Positions 33,910 to 43,610 of a stretch of DNA of 64,000 nucleotides are shown here, piece after piece (within the stretch, counting starts at the first letter, position 1; each line of letters begins with the position of its first letter). Under the pieces are notes generated by a model that saw only the letters and a program-made list of their open reading frames with translations, was not told the origin of the DNA and made no database searches. Origin of the DNA: Salinimicrobium soli (GTDB lineage Bacteria > Bacteroidota > Bacteroidia > Flavobacteriales > Flavobacteriaceae); NCBI RefSeq assembly GCF_048323655.1, contig NZ_JBLUWW010000001.1:868001-932000 (forward strand), written 5' to 3'. The translations under genes were made by a program, and so were the position numbers.

Positions 33910-33935
33910 GAGGGGACCGAAAGTCCCCTCTTTTT
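33910..33935 (+). terminator. Leader terminator (attenuator candidate) before rimP
   Basis: GAGGGGAC (33910-33917), loop CGAAA, GTCCCCTC (33923-33930), then five Ts. No plus-strand gene precedes it, so it cannot end an upstream transcript, and on the minus strand it lacks a T-run. It therefore sits in the leader of the operon that encodes the termination factor NusA. Confidence 0.7.
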
Positions 33936-33951
33936 ATAGTCAGAATCGGGG

Positions 33952-34416
33952 ATGCTTAGAGAGAAAGTAGAAAATTTGCTGCAGGAGGCGTTTGAAGAAA
34001 ATAATTCGTTATTTTTAATAGAATTAAACATTGATAACGCTAACCATATCAGTGTGGTGATCGATGGCGACAACGGGGTGAGTGTAAATGACTGCATTGC
34101 CGTAAGCCGCAAGATCGAACATAATCTCGACCGGGACGAAGAAGATTTTTCTCTTGATGTCGCTTCGGCGGGAGTTTCGCAACCCCTGACCATGCCCAGA
34201 CAGTATCGCAAGAATATTGGGAGAAGACTGGCTGTCACTACCACTTCCGGAGAAAAATTTGAAGGAGAGCTGGTGAAGATGGAAGATGATAAAATTACCC
34301 TTACCTGGAAGACCAGGGAACCAAAACCGGTAGGAAAAGGTAAGGTCACCGTAACAAAAGAAGCTGTGTTGCCTTTAGAGGATATAAAGGAGGCAAAAGT
34401 GAAAATAACTTTTTAA
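33952..34416 (+). CDS. rimP: Ribosome maturation factor RimP
   Basis: The 154-residue protein has the two-domain RimP pattern: N-terminal alpha/beta domain with ISVVIDGDNGVSVNDCIAVSRKIEHNLD and EDFSLDVASAGVSQPL, then a C-terminal SH3-like barrel with RLAVTTTSGEKFEGELVKMEDDKITL. RimP is needed for maturation of the 30S subunit. It is the first gene of the conserved rimP-nusA-infB operon, 12 bp before nusA. Confidence 0.95.
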   Translation: MLREKVENLLQEAFEENNSLFLIELNIDNANHISVVIDGDNGVSVNDCIAVSRKIEHNLDRDEEDFSLDVASAGVSQPLTMPRQYRKNIGRRLAVTTTSGEKFEGELVKMEDDKITLTWKTREPKPVGKGKVTVTKEAVLPLEDIKEAKVKITF

Positions 34417-34428
34417 CAGACAAATGAT

Positions 34429-35673
34429 ATGGAAAATATCGCGTTGATAGAATCGTTTTCAGAGTTTAAGGATGATAAGCTCATTGACAGGGTAACCCTG
34501 ATGGCGATCCTGGAAGATGTATTTAGGAATGCTTTGAAAAAGAAGTATGGGGAAGACGATAACTTTGATATTATTGTGAACCCTGACAAAGGAGATTTGG
34601 AGATCTGGAGAAACCGTGTAGTGGTAGCTGATGGAGAAGTGGAAGATCCAAATCAGGAAATATCCCTTTCTGAAGCAAGAAAGATCGAACCCGATTTCGA
34701 GGTAGGTGAGGATGTTTCAGAAGAAGTGAAGTTGATCGATCTTGGTCGTCGTTCTATTTTGGCATTGCGTCAGAATTTGATCTCTAAGATCCACGAGCAC
34801 GATAATACCAACATTTATAAGCAGTTCAAGGAACTTGAAGGAGAGATCTATACTGCTGAGGTACACCACATTCGTCACCGTGCAATAATCCTGTTGGATG
34901 ACGAAGGGAATGAAATTATTCTTCCGAAGGACCGACAAATACCATCAGACTTTTTCCGTAAAGGAGAAAACGTACGCGGTATTATTGAGAGCGTAGAGTT
35001 GAAAGGAAATAAACCTGCTATTATTATGTCAAGGACTTCTCCTTTATTTTTGGAGAAATTGTTCGAGCAGGAGATCCCGGAAGTATTTGATGGACTGATC
35101 ACTGTTAAGAAAGTAGTAAGGATCCCAGGTGAAAAAGCGAAAGTAGCTGTTGACTCTTATGATGATCGTATCGATCCTGTAGGAGCCTGTGTGGGGATGA
35201 AAGGTTCAAGAATCCACAGTATTGTTAGAGAACTGGGGAATGAAAACATTGATGTCATCAATTACACCACCAATAACCAGTTATTGATCACCCGTGCACT
35301 TAGTCCGGCAAAGATCACTTCACTTAAGATAGATGAAGAGAACAAGCGGGCTGAGGTGATGTTGAAACCTGAAGAAGTTTCAAAAGCAATTGGACGTGGC
35401 GGTCATAATATAAGATTGGCAGGACAATTGACAGGATATGAAATAGATGTCTTTAGAGAAGGAGTCGAAGAAGACGTTGAATTAAGAGAATTTGCTGATG
35501 AGATCGAAGACTGGGTGATCGAAGAGTTCGCCAAGATAGGTCTTGATACAGCAAAAAGTATTCTTGAGCAGGATGTTGATGATCTTGTGAGAAGAACTGA
35601 CCTTGAAGAAGAGACTATTCGCGAAGTAATGAAAGTACTACGTGAGGAATTTGAAGAGGAAGAAAATAATTAA
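34429..35673 (+). CDS. nusA: Transcription termination/antitermination protein NusA
   Basis: The 414-residue protein has the N-terminal RNA polymerase-binding domain (1 to about 125), an S1 domain (about 133-200, with GEIYTAEVHHIRHRAIILLDDEGNEIILP), and two KH domains (about 210-350, with VDPVGACVGMKGSRIHSIVRELGNENIDVI and VSKAIGRGGHNIRLAGQLTGYEIDV). The C-terminal acidic repeats of E. coli NusA are absent, as in most bacteria. NusA controls pausing and termination. The leader terminator upstream would be a natural target for feedback. Confidence 0.96.
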   Translation: MENIALIESFSEFKDDKLIDRVTLMAILEDVFRNALKKKYGEDDNFDIIVNPDKGDLEIWRNRVVVADGEVEDPNQEISLSEARKIEPDFEVGEDVSEEVKLIDLGRRSILALRQNLISKIHEHDNTNIYKQFKELEGEIYTAEVHHIRHRAIILLDDEGNEIILPKDRQIPSDFFRKGENVRGIIESVELKGNKPAIIMSRTSPLFLEKLFEQEIPEVFDGLITVKKVVRIPGEKAKVAVDSYDDRIDPVGACVGMKGSRIHSIVRELGNENIDVINYTTNNQLLITRALSPAKITSLKIDEENKRAEVMLKPEEVSKAIGRGGHNIRLAGQLTGYEIDVFREGVEEDVELREFADEIEDWVIEEFAKIGLDTAKSILEQDVDDLVRRTDLEEETIREVMKVLREEFEEEENN

Positions 35674-35705
35674 GAATAAAAAGAGGATAATTTAGAGGGC
35701 AATTT

Positions 35706-38447
35706 ATGGCTGAAGCAAAAACAATGCGATTAAATAAAGTATTACGCGAATTCAATATCTCGCTGGATCGTGCTGTGGAATACTTGAATTCCCAGGGTCA
35801 CGAGATCGAGGCGCGTCCTACTACTAAAATTTCCGGAGAGATCTACCAGGTGCTTTTTGATGAATTTCAAACCGACAAAAGCAAGAAGGTAGCCTCGAAA
35901 GAAGTGGGCGAAGAGAAGCGGAAAGAGAAGGAGGAGATTCGTTTGGCCAGGGAAAAGGAACTGGAAGAAAAACGAAAGCAGGAAGAAAAGCAGGAAGTCA
36001 TTAGAGCCAAAACAAACCTGGAAGGCCCAAAACAGGTAGGTAAAATTGACCTCGATAAGCCCAAAGCTGCCCCCGCCAAAGAAGAAAAAGCTGAGCAACC
36101 ACCGGTTGAAGAGAAAAAAGCACCTGAACAGCCACAGGTCGAAACTCCAAAACCAGAAGAACCTGCGAAGCAAGAAGAGCCTAAACATAAAATAGGAGAA
36201 GAGAAAGCGAAAGCCAAAGCCCCGACTGCTGAAAAAGCGAAAGCTGAAGAGAAGAAAGAAGAGCCTGTCTCTCAACCTGAAGAGCAGAAAGAAGAAGAAT
36301 CTTCAACTGTTACTACCAAATATCAAAAACTTAGCGGCCCTAACTTTACCGGAGAAAAGATCGACCTTTCCCAGTTTAAGAAGCCGGCCAAGAAGAAAGA
36401 TGATAAGAAGGCAGAGGAAGAAAAAGAGAAGCGCAAGAAGCGTCGCCGCAGAATAAGCAAAGATGTGAAAGGTGCTCCAGGGGCAGGTGCCGGAGCCGGT
36501 GCCAAAAGCCGTGGAAAACGTACCCGTCCTGTTACTAAAGAAGAGCCTAGCGAAGAAGAAGTTCAAAAGCAGGTTCGGGAAACCCTTGAAAAACTTCAGG
36601 GTAAATCCAGTAAAGGTCGCGGTGCAAAATACCGAAGAAATAAAAGAGATACCCACCGTCAAAGAACTGAGGAAGCTCAGCAGGAGGATAGCCAAAAGAT
36701 CCTTAAGGTTACAGAATTCGTAACTGTAAGTGAAGTGGCTACCATGATGGATGTTCCGGTAACCAAGATCATTTCGGCCTGTATGTCGCTTGGAATGATG
36801 GTGACCATGAACCAGCGTTTGGATGCTGAAACTCTTTCTATAGTTGCAGATGAATTTGACTATGAAGTTGAATTTGTGACTGCCGATATCGAAGAATCAA
36901 CAGAAGTAGCTCCCGAGAATCCTGAAGATCTGGAACCAAGAGCTCCAATTGTTACCGTAATGGGTCACGTTGACCACGGTAAAACTTCCTTACTGGATTA
37001 TGTTCGTAAAGAGAACGTAATTGCCGGGGAGAGTGGTGGTATTACCCAGCACATTGGTGCCTACGGTGTAAGACTTGAAGGTGGTCAAAAAATCACCTTT
37101 TTGGATACCCCGGGTCACGAGGCGTTTACCGCGATGCGGGCGCGTGGTGCACAGGTTACTGACCTTGCTATCATTGTGATCGCTGCTGATGATGATGTGA
37201 TGCCGCAAACAAAAGAAGCTATTTCTCACGCACAGGCTGCGGGAGTACCTATAGTATTCGCGATCAATAAATCTGACCTGCCTACAGCAAATCCTGAGAA
37301 GATCAAGGAGAAGCTGGCTGGAATGAACCTTCTGGTTGAAGACTGGGGAGGTAAGATACAGTCGCAGGATATTTCTGCAAAAACAGGAATGGGTGTAAAA
37401 GAGCTGCTTGAAAAAGTACTTCTGGAAGCTGAGATCCTTGAACTGAAAGCGAATCCGGACAAACTTGCCAATGGTACCGTAGTGGAAGCCTACCTGGATA
37501 AAGGTCGTGGTTACGTCTCTACCATTTTGGTACAATCCGGTACTTTGAAGATCGGAGATTATGTTCTTGCAGGTAAACACAGTGGTAAAGTGAAGGCAAT
37601 GCAGGATGAACGTGGAAATGATGTGAAGGAAGCCGGACCGTCAACACCTGTTTCTATCCTTGGATTGGATGGTGCGCCACAGGCCGGTGACAAGTTCAAA
37701 GTAATGCTGGATGAAAGAGAAGCAAAAGATATTGCTGCTAAGAGAACCCAGTTGCAAAGAGAGCAGTCGGTACGTACGCAGAGACACATTACTCTGGACG
37801 AGATTGGTCGTCGTATCGCTCTTGGAGACTTCAAGGAACTTAACATTATCCTGAAAGGGGATGTGGATGGTTCTGTGGAAGCATTGACAGACAGTTTCCA
37901 GAAATTGTCTACAGAAGAGATACAGGTGAACATAATTCACAAAGGGGTAGGTGCTATTACTGAAAGTGATGTGTTGCTGGCTTCAGCTTCAGATGCGATC
38001 ATTATCGGCTTTAACGTACGTCCTGCAGGAAATGCGAGACAGGTAGCTGATAAGGAAGAAATCGACATCAGAACTTACTCTATTATATATGACGCTATCA
38101 ACGATCTTAAAGATGCGATGGAAGGAATGCTTTCTCCTGTAATGAAGGAAGAGATCACTGGTAACGCAGAGATCAGAGAGATATTCAAAGTGTCTAAGAT
38201 TGGTTCAATTGCCGGATGTATGGTTACCGATGGTAAGATCTACAGAAACTCACAGATCAGGTTGATACGTGACGGAGTAGTAGTCTATACCGGGGAGCTT
38301 GCTTCCCTGAAGCGATTCAAAGACGACGTGAAAGAAGTATCGAAAGGATATGACTGTGGTCTTCAAATTAAGAACTACAATGATATTAAAGAAGGTGATG
38401 TAGTAGAAGCCTTCCAGGAAGTGGCCGTTAAGAAGAAACTTAAATAA
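35706..38447 (+). CDS. infB: Translation initiation factor IF-2
   Basis: The 913-residue GTPase has an IF2N domain at the start (MRLNKVLREFNISLDRAVEYLNSQGHEIEARPTTK), a long charged linker rich in Lys, Glu and Pro (about 60-320), a second IF2N-like segment and the GTPase domain with G1 GHVDHGKT, G3 DTPGHEAF and G4 NKSD. Domains II-IV follow to the end. The low-complexity linker explains several long open frames on the opposite strand, which are not genes. IF-2 brings initiator tRNA to the 30S subunit. Confidence 0.97.
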   Translation: MAEAKTMRLNKVLREFNISLDRAVEYLNSQGHEIEARPTTKISGEIYQVLFDEFQTDKSKKVASKEVGEEKRKEKEEIRLAREKELEEKRKQEEKQEVIRAKTNLEGPKQVGKIDLDKPKAAPAKEEKAEQPPVEEKKAPEQPQVETPKPEEPAKQEEPKHKIGEEKAKAKAPTAEKAKAEEKKEEPVSQPEEQKEEESSTVTTKYQKLSGPNFTGEKIDLSQFKKPAKKKDDKKAEEEKEKRKKRRRRISKDVKGAPGAGAGAGAKSRGKRTRPVTKEEPSEEEVQKQVRETLEKLQGKSSKGRGAKYRRNKRDTHRQRTEEAQQEDSQKILKVTEFVTVSEVATMMDVPVTKIISACMSLGMMVTMNQRLDAETLSIVADEFDYEVEFVTADIEESTEVAPENPEDLEPRAPIVTVMGHVDHGKTSLLDYVRKENVIAGESGGITQHIGAYGVRLEGGQKITFLDTPGHEAFTAMRARGAQVTDLAIIVIAADDDVMPQTKEAISHAQAAGVPIVFAINKSDLPTANPEKIKEKLAGMNLLVEDWGGKIQSQDISAKTGMGVKELLEKVLLEAEILELKANPDKLANGTVVEAYLDKGRGYVSTILVQSGTLKIGDYVLAGKHSGKVKAMQDERGNDVKEAGPSTPVSILGLDGAPQAGDKFKVMLDEREAKDIAAKRTQLQREQSVRTQRHITLDEIGRRIALGDFKELNIILKGDVDGSVEALTDSFQKLSTEEIQVNIIHKGVGAITESDVLLASASDAIIIGFNVRPAGNARQVADKEEIDIRTYSIIYDAINDLKDAMEGMLSPVMKEEITGNAEIREIFKVSKIGSIAGCMVTDGKIYRNSQIRLIRDGVVVYTGELASLKRFKDDVKEVSKGYDCGLQIKNYNDIKEGDVVEAFQEVAVKKKLK

Positions 38448-38467
38448 GTCAAACCTGTACATATATA

Positions 38468-38497
38468 AAAAGGGATGCGAGTGCATCCCTTTTTTTG
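38468..38497 (+). terminator. Terminator of the rimP-nusA-infB operon
   Basis: AGGGATGC (38471-38478), loop GAGT, GCATCCCT (38483-38490), then a T-run to 38496. The sequence before the stem is A-rich, so it could also end the opposing SPOR-gene transcript. Confidence 0.92.
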
Positions 38498-38514
38498 TTC
38501 CTTGTTTTGTGATA

Positions 38515-38901
38515 TTATTTTCTTTCCGGCTTAAACCTAAAAGCAGCGGGAAAAGACTTCTTGATTTCCATAAGAGCGCGGTCAGCTTCCAGGCTGTTCC
38601 TGAAGTTACCGATCCATACCTTATAATTAGGAGTCTCATAAACAATGGTAGAGGGCCATTGAGCATATAGGGACCGGTATTCTTTGATCACTTTGCTGGC
38701 CTCATTGTTGTCTCCTGAAAAAAGCTGGATCCTGTAACGATCTCCCAATCGGCCTTCCTTGACCATCTCAGTTTTTTTCTCCAGCAGCTCGGGAATGATC
38801 TCATCCTGTTCTATTCTTACCTGCCCTTGCTGAGCTACACTAATTCCGACGAAACCGATTAAAAATGATGCGGTTAAAATAAATTTCCTTTTTCTGTTCA
38901 T
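38515..38901 (-). CDS. SPOR-domain periplasmic protein
   Basis: The 128-residue protein has a signal peptide (cleavage after VAQ, about residue 23) and a C-terminal SPOR domain: DRYRIQLFSGDNNEASKVIKEYRSLYAQ, then YKVWIGNFRNSLEADRALMEIKKSFPAAF. SPOR domains bind glycan strands lacking stem peptides at division sites. Its small size suggests an accessory protein without catalytic activity. It is convergent with infB and divergent from the act operon. Confidence 0.88.
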   Translation of the reverse strand: MNRKRKFILTASFLIGFVGISVAQQGQVRIEQDEIIPELLEKKTEMVKEGRLGDRYRIQLFSGDNNEASKVIKEYRSLYAQWPSTIVYETPNYKVWIGNFRNSLEADRALMEIKKSFPAAFRFKPERK

Positions 38902-38923
38902 CTGGGTTTAATTTTCTGACAAA

Positions 38924-38931
38924 CAAAAGTA
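38924..38931 (-). promoter_or_regulatory. -7 element of the SPOR gene
   Basis: TACTTTTG on the minus strand matches TAnnTTTG, 22 bp before the ATG at 38901. Confidence 0.55.
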
Positions 38932-39017
38932 TAACTTAATCTCTGAAAAGAGCTCTTTTTCTTTATTTAGAACAATTATAAATTAATCATCCTTCCTCTC
39001 AAATCGAACTTAAGTAT

Positions 39018-39025
39018 TACTTTTG
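39018..39025 (+). promoter_or_regulatory. -7 element of the act-cox operon
   Basis: TACTTTTG matches TAnnTTTG. It would give a leader of about 85 nt before the actA start at 39118. No CRP-type box lies at the standard distance, consistent with control separate from the cbb3 genes. Confidence 0.5.
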
Positions 39026-39117
39026 TCGGTAAATTTTCCGGTGCCTAAAACATGATATTTATCAGTTATTTATTCGTGTAAAAATCGTACCAAAAAGACG
39101 TTAATTCAACTTATAAT

Positions 39118-40470
39118 ATGAAAAAGGTGAAAAACCGCCATTCAGTCGCTCGATTACTTTTACTCAGTGTATCGTTGTTTTTATCTTTTAACACGCTTGT
39201 TTTTGCTCAGGAATCCCCGCTTTCAGAAGAAGAAGAGGTAGTGCAGGGACCTGAAGAAGCATCTGTTGAGGCTGAGCCTTCGGGAGGTGATGTAGCTGCG
39301 GGTAAAGAGATTTTCAATACCCTTTGTGCTGCATGTCACAAACTGGATAGCAAATCAATTGGTCCCGCGTTGAGAGGTGTTGCTGATAGAAGAGATTCGG
39401 AGTGGTTGCACAGCTGGATAAGAAATAGTTCGGCTATGATAGCGGCTGGTGATGAGGAAGCTGTTGCTATCTATAACGAATATAATCAGGTGGCGATGCC
39501 GCCTTTCCCACAGTTGAGTGATGCTGATATTGATAATATCCTCGCGTACGTTAGTCAGCCAAAACAGGTTCCTCAGGAACAGAAAGTAGTTGGCGATGGT
39601 GCTGGAGCCGGAGCTGGGACTGGAGGTGGAATCTCAACTGAAATAGTGCTTGGCATCCTTGCTTTTGTACTGTTGATGTTGTTGGTGATCCTTTACCTGG
39701 TGAACAAAACATTGCGCAGGTTTGCGGCTGCAAGCGGGGTTGAGATCCCGGAAAAACCAAAAGGCAAGCCGATCTGGAAAGCATTTGTTGAAAACCAATT
39801 TTTAGTGCTTGTTAGTGCTGTTATCCTTGTGCTGGTTGGTGCGTATTTTGCTTACGGCTGGATGATGCAGGTAGGAGTTGATCAGGGATACCAGCCTGTT
39901 CAGCCAATCCACTTCTCACACAGAATTCACGCTGGTGATAATCAGATAGAATGTAAATTCTGTCACTCTTCTGCCCGCGTTTCGAAAACGTCAGGAATAC
40001 CTTCTCTTAATGTTTGTATGAACTGTCACAAATCTATTAGTGAGGTAGCTGTAGAAACAGGTACTGAAGAATATTCAAAGGAATTTTATGACGGTGAGAT
40101 CGCTAAATTATATGATGCAGTGGGTTGGGATGTGGCAGAACAGGCCTATACCGGGGAGACTGAACCTGTTAAATGGGTGAGGATCCACAATTTGCCGGAC
40201 TTTGCTTACTTCAACCACTCTCAACACGTAGAGGTTGGGGGCATTGCTTGTCAAACCTGCCACGGTCCTGTACAGGAGATGGAGATCATGTATCAAAATG
40301 CACCGCTTACTATGGGATGGTGTATCAACTGTCACCGTACCACGAATGTGAAAACTGCAGGTAATGAGTACTATGAGAAGGTTCATGAGGAGCTTTCCAA
40401 GAAATATGGTGTAGAGGAATTAACTGTTGCTCAAATGGGCGGAATTGAATGTGGTAAATGCCACTATTAA
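39118..40470 (+). CDS. actA: ActA, multiheme cytochrome c of alternative complex III (fused monoheme domain)
   Basis: The 450-residue protein has a signal peptide (about 1-30), a class I cytochrome c domain with CAACH (about residues 73-77), a Gly/Ala-rich linker, two membrane helices (about 175-195 and 222-245) and a pentaheme ActA part with CKFCH, CMNCH, CQTCH, CINCH and CGKCH. Six heme sites in all. The extra N-terminal cytochrome could pass electrons from the complex to the oxidase encoded downstream. Alternative complex III oxidises quinol and replaces bc1. This is the first gene of an eight-gene operon. Confidence 0.95.
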   Translation: MKKVKNRHSVARLLLLSVSLFLSFNTLVFAQESPLSEEEEVVQGPEEASVEAEPSGGDVAAGKEIFNTLCAACHKLDSKSIGPALRGVADRRDSEWLHSWIRNSSAMIAAGDEEAVAIYNEYNQVAMPPFPQLSDADIDNILAYVSQPKQVPQEQKVVGDGAGAGAGTGGGISTEIVLGILAFVLLMLLVILYLVNKTLRRFAAASGVEIPEKPKGKPIWKAFVENQFLVLVSAVILVLVGAYFAYGWMMQVGVDQGYQPVQPIHFSHRIHAGDNQIECKFCHSSARVSKTSGIPSLNVCMNCHKSISEVAVETGTEEYSKEFYDGEIAKLYDAVGWDVAEQAYTGETEPVKWVRIHNLPDFAYFNHSQHVEVGGIACQTCHGPVQEMEIMYQNAPLTMGWCINCHRTTNVKTAGNEYYEKVHEELSKKYGVEELTVAQMGGIECGKCHY

Positions 40471-40495
40471 TTAAAATAAGGAGAAATTTAAATAT

Positions 40496-43400
40496 ATGTC
40501 ATCAAACAAGAAATACTGGCAAAATCTTGAAGAACTGAAAGATTCAAGTTCTATTGTTGAGGCGCATCGGCAGAAGGAATTTGCAGAGGAAATACCTACA
40601 GATGAGTTCTTGGGCAATAAGGAATCTCTTGAAAGTTCGACGACTTCCCGCAGGGACTTCTTAAAGTATGTTGGCTTTAGTACAGCTGCTGCTTCCTTGG
40701 CGGCTTGTGAAGGGCCTGTAATGAAATCAATTCCTTACGTTGTGCAGCCGGAGAGAATAGTTCCGGGAGTAGCTAATTACTATGCTACTACTATGGCTGA
40801 CGGTTTTGATTTTGCAGGGGTGCTTGTAAAGACCCGTGAGGGACGGCCAATTAAAATTGAGCAGAACACAATGTCAACCACCGGTGCCAATGCACGGGTG
40901 CAGGCTTCTGTTCTTTCCTTATATGATAATAAGCGGCTTCAGAGACCAATGGCCAACGGTCAGGTGGTTTCCTGGGAGCAGTTTGATAAAGAAGTAAAAG
41001 ATAAACTTAATACTGTTTCCGGAGAGATCGTGCTCCTTACTCAAACTTTTGCAAGTCCGTCTACTTCAAAATTGATCAATGAGTTTTCTCAAAAATATAC
41101 GAATGTAAGACATGTGGTGTATGACACGGTTTCTGAAGATGCTGCTCTGGATGCTTTCCAGGCACGCTACGGAACCCGGGCATTGCCGTCTTATGACTTT
41201 TCTAAAGCGGAAACTATCGTTTCTGTTGGAGCTGATTTCCTTGGAGATTGGGCCGGTGGTGGTTATGATGCAGGGTACGCTAAAGGACGTATTCCGAAGA
41301 ATGGAAAAATGTCCCGCCACGTACAATTCGAATCTAACTTCTCTTTGACCGGAGCGAATGCCGACAGGCGTGTTCCTGTTACCATTTCACAACAAAAAAT
41401 GGTGTTGGCTGCCCTTCATGGATATGTGACAGGTGGTTCAGCTTCTAACAATCTGCCGGCAAATATTGATGATGCTGTGGCGAAAGCTGCAAGACAATTG
41501 CGTAAGGCAGGAAGTAAGGCTGTTGTTGTTTCAGGAATTCCTGAAACCGATGCTCAAACTTTAGTGCTTGCCATCAATGAAGCTCTTGGTAGCCAGGTGA
41601 TGAATACTGAAGATCCAAGAATGATCAGGCAGGGGAATGCTGCTGCAGTGAAGCAATTAGTAGCGGATATGAATTCCGGCCAGGTTGGCGCTTTGTTGAT
41701 AGCCGGAGTGAATCCTGCATACAGTCTTCCTTTTGCTGAAGAATTCGTAGAAGGTCTTAAAAAAGTGAGTCTTACAGTGGCTTTCTCCATGAAAAAGGAT
41801 GAAACCGCTTTGCTTTGTAACTACATTGCGGCTACTCCTCATTATCTTGAGAGCTGGGGTGATATTCAACTTACTAAAAAGAAGTATGCCTTGATGCAGC
41901 CAACTATCAAACCTTTGTTTGATACAAGCCAGTTCCAGGATACTCTTTTACGATGGACAGATAACAACACTTCTTACTATAACTATTTAAAAGAAACCTG
42001 GTCAGGTGCTATGGGATCCACTTCGTGGAGTCAGGCTCTGCATGATGGCGTCTTTGAAGGTTCAGAACCTGTGGGAGCTGCTTCAATGGCGAACACCGAT
42101 GCTGTATCGGGTTCAGCAAATAACGACAGTGCTGCGGCCAGAAATATGGCTGCTGCCGGAGGGGAAGGCCTTGAGCTGGAGTTATACACCTCTACTGCAA
42201 TGGGGTCAGGAAACCAGGCTAACAACCCATGGTTGCAGGAGATGCCAGATCCAATCACCCGGGCTTCCTGGGACAACTACCTTAAGATCTCCAGATTTGA
42301 TGCGGAAGCATTGGGGCTTGAGAATGAGCATGTTGCTGATGGAGCGTTGAACGGTAGCCTCGTCAACCTAAAGGTGGGTGATAATGTAATTACAAATGTT
42401 CCTGTATTCATTCAACCGGGGCAGGCAAAAGGAGTAGTTTCCCTTGCGCTTGGATACGGTAAAAAAGAAGGAATTCAAAAAGAAATGCAGGTAGGTGTAA
42501 ATGCCTTCCCGCTATACCAGGACTTTAAGTCTTTCCAAAATGTGACTATTGAAAAAGCACCGGGAATACATGAATTTGCATGTCTTCAGTTGCATACTAC
42601 ATTGATGGGAAGAGATGATATTATTAAAGAGACCACTCTGGAGATATTCAATACCAAAGATGTACATGTTTGGAACAAGATCCCTGAAGTTTCTTTGAAT
42701 CATGTTGAGACGCCGGTAACTTCCGCAGATGTTGACCTTTGGGATGGTTTTGACCGTTCTACAGGGCATCACTTCAAAATGTCTATTGATCTTAACGCAT
42801 GTACCGGTTGTGGTGCTTGTGTGATCGCCTGTCAGGCAGAGAACAACGTTCCTGTAGTGGGTAAAGAAGAGGTGCGTAAATACCGTGACATGCACTGGCT
42901 GCGTGTTGACCGCTACTACTCTTCTGAAGATACCTTTGAGGCTGATGTCGAGAAGAAAGATAATATGTCCGGATTGGGAGATGCTCTTTCTCAGTTTGGT
43001 GAAATGGAAATGGCTTCTGATAATCCTCAGACCGTATTCCAGCCTGTAATGTGTCAGCACTGTAACCACGCTCCATGTGAGACTGTATGTCCTGTGGCAG
43101 CAACTATGCACGGTCGTCAGGGTCAAAACCAGATGATCTATAACAGATGTGTGGGAACACGTTACTGTGCGAACAACTGTCCTTACAAAGTGAGAAGGTT
43201 CAACTGGTTCCTTTACAATAAGAATGATGAATTCGATTACAACATGAACAACGATCTTGGTCGTATGGTATTGAATCCTGATGTGACAGTACGTTCAAGA
43301 GGGGTGATGGAAAAATGTTCTCTATGTATCCAGAAGACTCAGAAGACAATTCTTGACGCGAAGAGAGATGGTAGAGAGGTTAAGGATGGAGAATTCCAAA

Positions 43401-43576
43401 CTGCATGTTCTTCAGCTTGTGATAAAGGAGCGATTGTATTTGGAGATGTGAATGATGATAGCAGCCAAATCAGAAAGCTGGCTGAAGATGATAGAAAGTA
43501 CCATCTTTTGGAATATGTGGGTACAAAACCGAACGTGATGTACCAGACCAAGGTTCGAAATACAACTGAAGCATAA
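40496..43576 (+). CDS. actB: ActB, molybdopterin-like and iron-sulfur subunit of alternative complex III
   Basis: The 1026-residue protein has a twin-arginine-like signal (TTSRRDFLKYVGFSTAAASLAAC, residues about 49-72), a molybdopterin oxidoreductase-like domain that in ACIII carries no cofactor (to about 750), and a ferredoxin-like B domain with CTGCGACVIACQAEN, CQHCNHAPCETVCP, CVGTRYCANNCPY and CSLCIQ. The two domains are separate subunits in related enzymes and fused in ActB. The Fe-S clusters lie at the periplasmic side and carry electrons from quinol to the ActA hemes. Confidence 0.95.
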   Translation: MSSNKKYWQNLEELKDSSSIVEAHRQKEFAEEIPTDEFLGNKESLESSTTSRRDFLKYVGFSTAAASLAACEGPVMKSIPYVVQPERIVPGVANYYATTMADGFDFAGVLVKTREGRPIKIEQNTMSTTGANARVQASVLSLYDNKRLQRPMANGQVVSWEQFDKEVKDKLNTVSGEIVLLTQTFASPSTSKLINEFSQKYTNVRHVVYDTVSEDAALDAFQARYGTRALPSYDFSKAETIVSVGADFLGDWAGGGYDAGYAKGRIPKNGKMSRHVQFESNFSLTGANADRRVPVTISQQKMVLAALHGYVTGGSASNNLPANIDDAVAKAARQLRKAGSKAVVVSGIPETDAQTLVLAINEALGSQVMNTEDPRMIRQGNAAAVKQLVADMNSGQVGALLIAGVNPAYSLPFAEEFVEGLKKVSLTVAFSMKKDETALLCNYIAATPHYLESWGDIQLTKKKYALMQPTIKPLFDTSQFQDTLLRWTDNNTSYYNYLKETWSGAMGSTSWSQALHDGVFEGSEPVGAASMANTDAVSGSANNDSAAARNMAAAGGEGLELELYTSTAMGSGNQANNPWLQEMPDPITRASWDNYLKISRFDAEALGLENEHVADGALNGSLVNLKVGDNVITNVPVFIQPGQAKGVVSLALGYGKKEGIQKEMQVGVNAFPLYQDFKSFQNVTIEKAPGIHEFACLQLHTTLMGRDDIIKETTLEIFNTKDVHVWNKIPEVSLNHVETPVTSADVDLWDGFDRSTGHHFKMSIDLNACTGCGACVIACQAENNVPVVGKEEVRKYRDMHWLRVDRYYSSEDTFEADVEKKDNMSGLGDALSQFGEMEMASDNPQTVFQPVMCQHCNHAPCETVCPVAATMHGRQGQNQMIYNRCVGTRYCANNCPYKVRRFNWFLYNKNDEFDYNMNNDLGRMVLNPDVTVRSRGVMEKCSLCIQKTQKTILDAKRDGREVKDGEFQTACSSACDKGAIVFGDVNDDSSQIRKLAEDDRKYHLLEYVGTKPNVMYQTKVRNTTEA

Positions 43577-43610
43577 AAAATCATTTTAAAGAATTAATTA
43601 TAATAAGCAT

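Noticed and set aside
33816..34349. 177-codon frame opposite rimP
   Set aside because: It is antisense to a certain gene, shows no domain, and would run over the rimP promoter.
35742..36695. Long frames opposite the 5' half of infB
   Set aside because: The Lys/Glu-rich linker of IF-2 creates stop-free antisense frames with Phe, Leu and Ser runs. There is no protein signature.
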